Positions 28,477 to 35,839 of a stretch of 35,839 nt of DNA are shown here, piece after piece; position 1 is the first letter of the stretch; every line of letters begins with the position of its first letter. The translations under genes and the position numbers were made by a program. The notes below the pieces were generated by a model. It had not been told where the DNA came from. It ran no database searches and saw only the letters and a list, made by a program, of their open reading frames with translations. Location: positions 1 to 35,839 of the forward strand of contig CALCYP010000071.1 of assembly GCA_937906635.1 (NCBI GenBank), written 5' to 3'. Source of the stretch: an uncultured bacterium. GTDB lineage: Bacteria > Patescibacteriota > Gracilibacteria > Absconditabacterales > Absconditicoccaceae.

Positions 28477-29751
28477 TTGTTTGGTATATTTTCTGGTAAA
28501 TAGGAGATAAGAAAGCATTAATAATATTTCTGAAATGGCCAAAACTATTGCGACTCACATTGGTCAATATTTTGGTATCAAAATAATATTTAATGTTACA
28601 CTTACTACTGCAACTCCTATTTGTATATACAACCTAATATATTCTTTTGATAATGCCGTCAGGCTACTTCCATAGACATAACTTGTTGCCTTGAATGGCA
28701 AAATAAATGAAAGTATAAGTAATATTGTGTAACTAGATACAAATTCTTTTCAATAAATTCCCAAAATCCATTTTCATCAAAGTATAAGGATTACGACAAA
28801 AACTAATGCTATTAATATATTATATTTCAAAAATACATTTAGAATATGTTTAAATCTATCTTGATTTTTTGAAGCATCAACAAGTTTTTTAAACATAGAT
28901 AAAGACAGTGTATTGAAAAGGATATATATGTATGTCAGGAGTTTGTATGGTGCAGAAAAATATCAAACCATATCCTCTCAGCTAAAATATTTTAAAATTA
29001 TGATATTTACATCTGAATAAAAAAATACAAATAATCAACCTAAACAAAACGGAATACTCATTTTCAAAAGTTCTTTTATAAACTGATAATCAATTGAAAA
29101 TGATTTGAATTTGAAATATTTTTTTACGTAAATGATAGAAAAAATTAAATTAACAATACTAGATGATAAATATCAAAGGAATACTGATTGTAATGTAGGA
29201 GCAATACACAAAAATATAAGTGTAAACACCAATAATGAGAATCCATTTATAATTTTTAGCAAAGCTTCTCTCTCCATTTTCTCTGATGGACGAAAAAATA
29301 CTCTCAAAAATTCAGATATATTTGTCAGTATTGAATGTCACAAAAATAGAAATATTAATAAACTATAAGCAGTTATCGAGCCATCAATTTTTGTATAAAT
29401 ATATACTGCAATAAATACAACAATACTCAGTATCAACTTTAAAAAAATTCCATTTACAAAATATTTTTCATTTTGATCTGGATGTTTACTCAATTCTCTA
29501 AACGTCAAAGAACCGATACCAAAATCGACTATCAATACAAAAAATGTAACCACACTCATAACGAATGTGTATGTTCAAAATCAGTTTGCTCAAAGTTTGT
29601 TCGATACCCAGAGGCTTATTAGGAAAGTGAAAACTCTAGCCAAGAATTCCGAAAACAACAACCAAAAGCTATTCTTGGCTACTGTCTGTTTAAATCAAGA
29701 ATTTTTGAAAATAAAATCTGAAATATTTTTGAAAATGTTTCTTTTCCCCAT
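28453..29751 (-). CDS. Wzx-like oligosaccharide flippase
   Basis: A 432-residue polytopic membrane protein of the polysaccharide-biosynthesis (MOP/MATE-like) transporter family, moving lipid-linked glycans across the membrane. About 12-14 hydrophobic helices. The family-typical N-terminal 'AKNSFWLLFSEFLARVFTFL' includes the FxLARxxxF pattern; an N-terminal amphipathic segment and 'SIPFCLGGLFVFFYSDVNII' (middle) also fit Wzx/RfbX. Many glycines are TGA, and standard decoding fragments it. Convergent overlap with the GT2 gene. Confidence 0.85.
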
Positions 29752-29834
29752 GATTTTTAATTATTGCTTATATTATATTAGATATTAGAAATATTTTTTC
29801 AATATAAAGGTTTATTTTTATAAATCCAACATTA

Positions 29835-30908
29835 TTAATTATTAATTCACTCTACTGTTCCACGAATCAATGCTCAAATCAAAATTTTCCAATCTTTCAT
29901 CGGAGCAAAACGAATTATTTTGAAAATCAATCGTAAAGGCTGAGCTCGGAATCCAAGTAGATAAAATTGAAATTTTTGAAATTTTGTAGCATTTTTTTTG
30001 ATAAACCGCATTCTGTGCCTCGCTTTACGATGACATTGAAATTCTGAGCCAATCCATGCATTTTCAAGCAAAGTTTTATCTCTCTCCATATGGTAAATTT
30101 CCAATTCACTTGATATAAAAATTGGATATCAAGCTTTGTGAATCCTATATGTAAATTCCAAATCTTCATAAACAAAATCAAATCTTTCGTCAAATAAAAT
30201 TTCTTGAAATATTTTTGTTGGTCCAAATAATGAATTTCCTGAGAACATTTGAATTTGTGCAAACTTCTCTCATTTGAAATGGAATGAATGTGGCCTGGAT
30301 GTCCAGAAATTATAATAATCAAATCATTCGTTCTGAATTTGTCATGTCTGACGGAACATGAGTTTTGGAACGAGAATAAAATCTCATTTAGATTGTTGTT
30401 GTCATTCTGAGGAGCTTTGTGCTGAAAAACAATGTCCTCCTTTACTTAAAGGAGAGCCCTGTCCCGCAATGCGGGATGCCCGAAGGGCGGAGGATTTTTT
30501 TAGATTTTCATCCTTTGGAGCCAAGTTCTGTGTCTCATTTGAAATGACACCATATATTTCAAAACTTTTTTCTAAGTAATCTGGTTTTAATATCTCATCA
30601 TCATCAAACAGATTTAAAAATTCTGTATCAGCCAATTTTATCCCATAATTTCTGACATAACTAACTCATTTTTGTGGAATGAAATCTGAATTTACATTTG
30701 ATATAAAATTGACTTTATCTTTTATATTTTGTAGTCATTCAAGTGATTGACTTTTTAAATCATCAAATTTTTTTTTTGAAAGTTTGGAATCGATTAAAAC
30801 AATTACATTGAAATCTTGGAAAGTTTGCTTATCCAGAGATCAGAGCAATCATTTAATATTATGAATATTTGGTCTGGTAGGGAAAGCGACTGTAAGTTTA
30901 TTTTTCAT
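29835..30908 (-). CDS. Glycosyltransferase family 2 with an in-frame repeat insert
   Basis: A 357-residue GT-A glycosyltransferase. It opens 'LTVAFPTRPNIHNIKGLLGS' and 'DFNVIVLIDSK'; 'LADTEFLNLFDDDEILKPDY' holds the DxD metal motif (DDD), and 'FDFVYEDLEFTYRIHKAGYP' the catalytic ED. The C-terminal part is basic and may attach to the membrane. Between about residues 120 and 169 it carries a palindromic repeat (plus 30401-30550) translated as Ser/Gly/Lys-rich sequence ('SSALRASRIAGQGSPLSKGG'). Removing it restores normal GT2 spacing. TGA codons in the insert are read as Gly, so the frame survives. Confidence 0.82.
30401..30550. repeat. Palindromic repeat in frame within the GT2 gene
   Basis: Bounded by GTCATTCTGA on the left and TGAAATGAC on the right (inverted ends). 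Internal hairpins: TCCTCCTTTACTTAAAGGAG, GTCCCGCAATGCGGGA and GCCCGAAGGGC. GC content far exceeds the host gene's. Confidence 0.85.
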
Positions 30909-30977
30909 TGTTTTTTGTAGAAAAAATAATATACAATATTTTATTATTGAAAATTTATTATTTTTCAACCAACTTTC

Positions 30978-32330
30978 ATGCAAAAATTCATCAGGCAGTT
31001 TCTAAAGTATTTTTTTATAATAATTGCTGCATATCATGTGATTGTAACTGTGTTGTCATATTGATTGGATTTATGAATTTCTCAGACAAAAATTTCGATT
31101 TTGAGAGATTGATTGTGGATTTGTTTTGCAATACTGGTCGCAATTTGGAGTGAAAATTGAATAAAATGATATCTGGAAAAACGATGAAAAGTTTGGCTGT
31201 GCTTTTGAATTTTAATTGCTTTTAGCTTGTGAATTTCTTATTTAAAGTGAGTATCTGTAAGTAATATGATGATTTGAATTAAATATTGATTTTATTTTTT
31301 GGTTATATTTTTGACTTCTACATTTGTATGATATGCTTGAATCAAAAAATTTGAAATAAAAGATTTTTCATGGATACAATATTTGTTGATGGGTATATTG
31401 TGAATATGATTTATCTGGCAAATTTTAAAGATAATAAAACCAGACTTGTTTATGAGTATGTGATATGGAAAGCTTGATGATTTTAGTTATTGAAGCAATC
31501 CTCCAATATACTATTTGACTTCATATGAATGAACTATGAGATGGCAATGATTATTTGCTGGACCAAACAATTATGGATATTTTTTAGTTGCTTTTTTGCC
31601 ATTAATATTGCTTTTATGGTGATGAACGTGGCAAGAATTAAAAAATTTTATCAAAAATCCTAGTAAAAATTTAAATTTTTTGTTAACTATATTATGGTTT
31701 GTGGCTATAGTTTTGACATTATCTAGATCTGCAATAGTATGAACGGCTGTTGTGATTGCATTTTTAGCTAGAGATTGGATAAAAAATCATAAAAAAATAT
31801 CTATTTGAATACTATGTGTACTCATTGCATGAATCGTGTGACTAAGCTTTTTAAAACCAGAGTCAACGCTTGGCCATTTTAAAGCAAATATTTCGTACAT
31901 AGGTGAAATAGTTGATCATCCTTTATGACATGGACTTGGCTCTTCAGGACCAGCTGTACACCATGAATGAACAATGTTACCTGAAAATTATTTCATGCAA
32001 ATAATGTTGGATATATGAAGCGTCTGATTCATTTTGCGGTGTGTGGTAGTTTTTTGAATACTTATGATATTTAGAGCAATTGAAAACAATTTCAAAAACT
32101 GAAAATATGACAATAACGATGTGGCAGTATTTTTGCAATGGAAAAGATTACTTTTGTGATGGATTGCTCTATTGATAATGTGACTATTTTTGCATGTATT
32201 TGAAGATAGTATGGTTAATTATTTATTTTTCTGTATTTTTGGTATACTATCTGGGTATCTAAGCAAATTTTGTGAAAAAAAAGATGATGTAAAATTTGTT
32301 GATATGTTTAAAAATGATGAAAAAAATTAA
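30978..32330 (+). CDS. O-antigen ligase-like polytopic membrane protein (Wzy/WaaL family)
   Basis: 450 residues, about 11 TM helices. The large periplasmic loop contains 'RWQGLFAGPNNYGYFL', the hallmark Wzy_C/O-antigen ligase stretch (R..G...PN..G). After 'LSRSAIVGTAV' comes a second loop with 'HPLGHGLGSSGPAVHH', including the conserved His. Such proteins polymerise or ligate lipid-linked glycans at the outer face of the membrane. Glycine TGA density is very high, so nothing long is visible with standard decoding. It reads divergently from the GT2 at 29835. Confidence 0.8.
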
Positions 32331-32388
32331 AAATAAATAACTGAAAACTTTGAAAACTCCATCAATTATTAATTATTAATTTCTTAAT

Positions 32389-32820
32389 TTATTCTTTGTA
32401 TGCTTTTATAAGTTTTTTTAGTAAATTTTTTATTTTATCTCTAGTACTTTGGTCTCAAATATGTTCATTTAAGTACTGTGTCCTTCATCCATCAATACCA
32501 GTCAAAATTGTTTCTTCTTCTTTTGAAAGAAAATCTTGTCATCTTCTAGTTTTCCAAAAAAGTGTCCAATTCAATTCACTTTTTTGTGTCATATCAGACA
32601 AAATACAGCAAATGTATTCATCTCGAATTTCTTCATTTTCACGATTTTTTATCATTCAATCAATCTTTTTTGAAATTTCTTCAGCTGATAAATCTTTCAA
32701 ATCTACAGAAGCTTGTACATTTACTTGTAATTTTGTAATTTCTTTTTTTGTCTCCTCTAATATAGACATGAGTTGAGCATACTCTGGAGTTGCTTGTAAT
32801 AAATCATCAAATTCTGTCAT
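32389..32820 (-). CDS. Hypothetical protein
   Basis: 143 residues, soluble and acidic. It begins 'MTEFDDLLQATPEYAQLMSI', with a coiled-coil-like helix at about 25-60. 'WTLFWKTRRGQDFLSKEEE' is followed by a basic tail. Three TGA codons read as Gly. It lies 27 nt downstream of the 32848 gene on the same strand, so the two are probably co-transcribed. I do not recognise it. Confidence 0.65.
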
Positions 32821-32847
32821 TTTAGCTTATTTAAGGTATTAAAATGT

Positions 32848-33930
32848 TTATTCTTCTTGTTTGGATAATTTTACTATTTGATCTTTATTTTGTATTATTA
32901 ACGATATTTCTGAATCTTTAAGTCTATATAAATATTCAACAACAAAATCTCATGTAGCAAGAGATGGCTCTTTTAGTCTTTCTTTTTGTTCTTCTTCTGA
33001 AATACCTAATAAATCTATTATCCCTGAAATTGTATTATTTCTACATAAAACACATAATGCTGCTACTATATCACGATATTCTTGTATACTTTCGTTATTA
33101 TTAAAATTTTCTGGATTTTCGATATATTTTAATATTTCTTCATTACCTTTTTTTGGTGTGAATTGTAATTCACATAAAAATGTACGAAAATTATCTATTT
33201 CGTTAGATTGTTCTTCTCTTTGTTTTAATTGATTTCTTTGAACATATCAATAAATACCATTAATCGGTGATCTCATTATATTTTTGTCTATAAATCATAT
33301 TAATTCTTGAACACTATTTGGTTGTTGTAGTTCTGCTCAGTTTAGTAAATATTCAGTATTTTGTATATTATTTTGGCTTTCATTTTCAGTTCCAGTTCAT
33401 TGTAAAAGTTGTGATAATATACGTAATAAATCTTGATTATTTCAAAATTTAGATATATTTATTTGTGGGAAAATATTTTGGTCATTATCTTGGTTATTCC
33501 TACCATTTTGTGCATCATTGTCTTTACTATTTTTTTCTTGAAAATTACTAAATTCCCAGGTTATATTGCTTGTTGTGTTTGATTCTTTTCATTCTTGTTT
33601 TTCTTGTTCAGATATACTAAGTGAAAGATGTCTTTCTCAATTTTCATTTTCTCAAAAATTTATATTGAGGATATTTGAAACTTCTTTTCCATCTTTTTCA
33701 ACATTTGATAGCGTTTTTTGAAATCATTGTGGATATCAATTACTCAAAACATTATACCATTCGTTTATTTTTGCTTTACATTCTTCTACTTGTCCTTCTT
33801 GTTCTTTTTTTTCTTTTTTTTCTTTTTTATCAGAATTATCAACATTTGATTTGTTGTTTTTTTCGCTCTCTTCTCATTTTTTTACCATATCATCGATAGG
33901 TTTATTCGCTTCAAAATATTCTGAAAACAT
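32848..33930 (-). CDS. Hypothetical Asn/Gln/Glu-rich protein
   Basis: 360 residues without signal peptide or TM. The first ~200 residues are low complexity (Lys/Glu run near 28-45, Asn/Gln-rich near 120-190). The C-terminal half is helical and Leu-rich ('LLRILSQLLQG', 'IVAALCVLCRNN'), including 'SGIIDLLGISEEEQKERLKE'. Glycine is again often TGA. No family is recognised. Confidence 0.65.
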
Positions 33931-34185
33931 GATGTGAATTAAAAATATAAATATTACAAATTAATTATAACCAAAACATGTAATTTGGTCAAAAGAAAGC
34001 AAAATATAAAGGTTTATTTATTGGACATTTTTAAATTTTATATTATTTTATATATAAATTTTTATTTAATCATCTTTTGTCAAATGATTTTCATACTATA
34101 AACTATATTTTTTATTGCTTTATTTAAAAAAATTACTAACAATTAGTAGTTTATTAAAACTTTTTATTTTATTTATAATTTTAAT
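33931..34185. other. AT-rich intergenic region
   Basis: 255 bases between divergent genes, almost entirely A and T. It presumably carries both promoters, but no convincing -35/-10 pair stands out. Confidence 0.4.
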
Positions 34186-34605
34186 ATGGTTGTAAAAAAA
34201 ACTGTTGCTAAAAAACCAGCCACAAAAACTACTGCAAAACCTGTAAGTAAAACTAAAGTAGTTGAAACAAAAAAACCTACAGTCGTTGTTGAGACAAAAA
34301 AGGCTGATAGATGTGAATGTAACTGTGACTGTGGCGAATCTTGTTCTTGCTGATGCAAATGTGGTTGCATGTTCAAGATCTGTATTTTAGTATTAATTAT
34401 CGCAAACTTGATACTTTCATGTATCCTTTTGTGCTCAAAATGAGTTACAAATTCTGGTAGATCTGCATGGGACTTAGAAGCTCTTAAGGTATGATGAGCA
34501 GATAATTTGAAAAAGCTTGAAGATGATTGGTACAACACAGACGATTATAAAGAAGCTCAAAGAGAGTCAATCCAATCGTATCTAGATCAATTATGAATTG
34601 ATTAG
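34186..34605 (+). CDS. Membrane protein with Cys-rich cluster and short ectodomain
   Basis: 139 residues. The N-terminus is a Lys/Ala/Thr/Pro-rich tail (residues 1-42), followed by 'CECNCDCGESCSCGCKCGC' (about 45-63), a dense Cys cluster just before a TM helix (about 66-85). The outer part has 'SAWDLEALKVGG' and a helical end. The Cys density suggests metal binding or a redox site at the inner membrane face; this is inference. The ectodomain resembles the start of the following DsbA-like protein ('DAWDIEIMKVGG'). Confidence 0.7.
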
Positions 34606-34633
34606 TATTTATTTTCTAATATATTTTTCACAG

Positions 34634-35785
34634 ATGAAAAACAACAAGATAACTGGATATATTATAGCAACAATAATGCTAATTTTATTGTTGGCTGTAA
34701 ATATATGTCTATTAGCACAAAAAAAATGATGAAATGGTGCAGATGCTTGGGATATTGAAATCATGAAAGTTTGATGACAAGAAAACTGGAATTTGGTAGA
34801 AAAATTGTATAAAAGCGATTATTATATTAATCAACAAACACAGGCTATAGATGCTACATTAGCTGAATTTAATAATGAATGAGATACTACAGATAATATA
34901 CAAAATGGCGAAGAAATTATGTCTATGGTTGAAAACCTTTTGGCTACAGTACCAGTACGTGGAGACAAGGATGCTAGATTTACTATCATAGAGTATACTG
35001 AATTATTATGTCCTTACTGCCAAAGACATTCGACAAATTGAACAATTGAAGCAGTTATGGAAAAATATCCTGGTGAAGTAAATTCTATATCTAGACATTA
35101 TATAATTCATGGTCAAACAGCATTAGAATTAGCTGCTGCTGTAGAATGTGTATCTGAATTAAAACCAGAAGTTTATTATGATGTCTTTGAAAAAGCATTC
35201 CAAGCCTATCCTGTAGATATGGAGACATTGCAAACTATAATTACAGATCTCGGTGTAAACAAAAGCGATTTACAGACATGTATATGGACGGAACGGGTTG
35301 ACGATGAATTGCCCCGTATCCTTGGCGAACAGATTGCCGAGGGTGGAGAAGCAAAAGTCTACGACCATGGAGCCACGCTCATCAAGAGCATCGGTCTTGA
35401 CTACTTCATACAGCCTGTCTTTGCGCTTGACCGCATCGCCTTGCACAACACGTATTTCCCCGAAAAAAGGCTGACTGCCTTGGGCTTTGGGCGCGACAGC
35501 TGTGGCGAGTTCAAGATAATTGCCGAACAGCCTTTTATCGACGGGCAACCCGTCAGCGATGACGAGATAGCCGACTATATGCGCCAGATGGGATTCGAGT
35601 TGAAGAATCCCCGTAACTGGACGTATGCCACGCCCGACATCTACCTGAGCGACATGCACGACGAGAATGTCATCCGTTCAGCAGCAGGAAATATGTTCGT
35701 CGTGGATTGCGACATCCGCATCAACACGCCGGAGTTGCGGCAGGGAGGAACGAGGACTTTGACAACGGAAGTGGGATTCTTATAG
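34634..35785 (+). CDS. DsbA-like thioredoxin, truncated and fused in frame to foreign kinase-like sequence
   Basis: 383 codons in one frame but of two origins. Residues 1-~215: an N-terminal TM anchor (about 7-27), the 'AWDIEIMKVGG' ectodomain shared with the upstream gene, and a DsbA-type thioredoxin fold with 'LLCPYCQRHS' (CPYC active site, about residue 131) and the helical insert 'ALELAAAVECVSEL'. The usual cis-Pro strand is missing. At about base 35280 composition changes sharply (to GC-rich), and the rest ('EQIAEGGEAKVYDHGATLIK', 'DMHDENVIRS', 'FVVDCDIRIN') is a C-terminal kinase-fold piece of the polyvalent-protein type known from Bacteroidales mobile elements. The fusion is most likely an assembly chimera. 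The thioredoxin would catalyse extracytoplasmic disulfide formation. Confidence 0.75.
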
Positions 35786-35839
35786 TAACACTCTAATCGA
35801 CATAAAAGATGAAACAACAGAGATATGCCGCTGTCGTGC
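35281..35839 (+). other. Bacteroidales-like segment, probable chimeric contig end
   Basis: GC content, codon use (Gly as GGN, none as TGA; CTT/CTG Leu, CGC Arg) and protein content differ abruptly from the preceding 35 kb. It codes on the plus strand for the kinase-like piece ending at 35785 and, from ATG 35809, the first codons of another gene (MKQQRYAAVV...), cut by the window end. Confidence 0.8.

Noticed and set aside
232..34605. Reading the many TGA-broken genes as pseudogenes or frameshifts
   Set aside because: TGA falls repeatedly on invariant glycines, while TAA and TAG occur only at gene ends.
35270..35659. Minus-strand 129-codon frame in the GC-rich end
   Set aside because: Antisense shadow of the kinase-like reading frame, which has recognisable motifs.

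Overview
The window comes from an AT-rich bacterium that reads UGA as glycine (genetic code 25). Almost every real gene is broken by in-frame TGA in the standard code, and those TGAs fall on invariant glycines: both are in the Walker A motif of RarA, and others are in TSP3 'DGDG' repeats, AspRS motifs and NrdG. This code, the low GC, and surface proteins with SLH-like, FISUMP, TSP3 and PKD domains point to candidate phyla Absconditabacteria (SR1) or Gracilibacteria. The last ~560 bases are GC-rich, use ordinary codon choice and look Bacteroidales-like, so the contig probably ends in a chimeric join. All coordinates below were obtained by translating with TGA=Gly.

Layout. 232-2038 (minus): archaeal-type aspartyl-tRNA synthetase and a HIT protein. 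2229-4244 (minus): an anchored surface protein behind a structured leader with a terminator. 4676-8763 (minus): anaerobic ribonucleotide reduction, with nrdD, a detached NrdD C-terminal glycyl-radical piece, a membrane protein and the activase nrdG; a textbook pair of NrdR boxes lies upstream of nrdD. 9180-10665: an RHH antitoxin-like protein, a 2-TM protein and an unknown protein. 10833-11218: a cluster of palindromic repeats. 11353-15064: rarA, an FkbM methyltransferase (with a second copy of the structured leader) and rimO. 15149-18925: a 1258-residue secreted TSP3/PKD/Cys-rich protein.

18967-21363 (minus): tRNA-Ser, a 5' tRNA fragment, tRNA-Met, a GIY-YIG nuclease gene whose end runs into a 3' tRNA fragment, then rpmG, rpsP and two membrane proteins. 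21481-25368: an HD-hydrolase remnant and three unknown proteins, one lipoprotein-like. 25461-32330: a surface-glycan locus with two tandem pyruvyltransferase paralogues, two GT2 glycosyltransferases, a Wzx-like flippase and an O-antigen-ligase-like protein. 32389-33930 (minus): two unknown proteins. 34186-35280: a Cys-rich membrane protein and a DsbA-like thioredoxin that share an ectodomain, with the thioredoxin cut by the chimeric join.

The main themes are surface architecture (anchored proteins plus a pyruvylated-glycan type pathway), anaerobic dNTP synthesis under NrdR, and invasive palindromic repeats. The repeats have inserted in frame into several genes (rimO twice, a glycosyltransferase, a surface protein) and separate the two parts of nrdD. 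Two further conserved RNA-like elements, each present twice, are candidates for undescribed structured RNAs.
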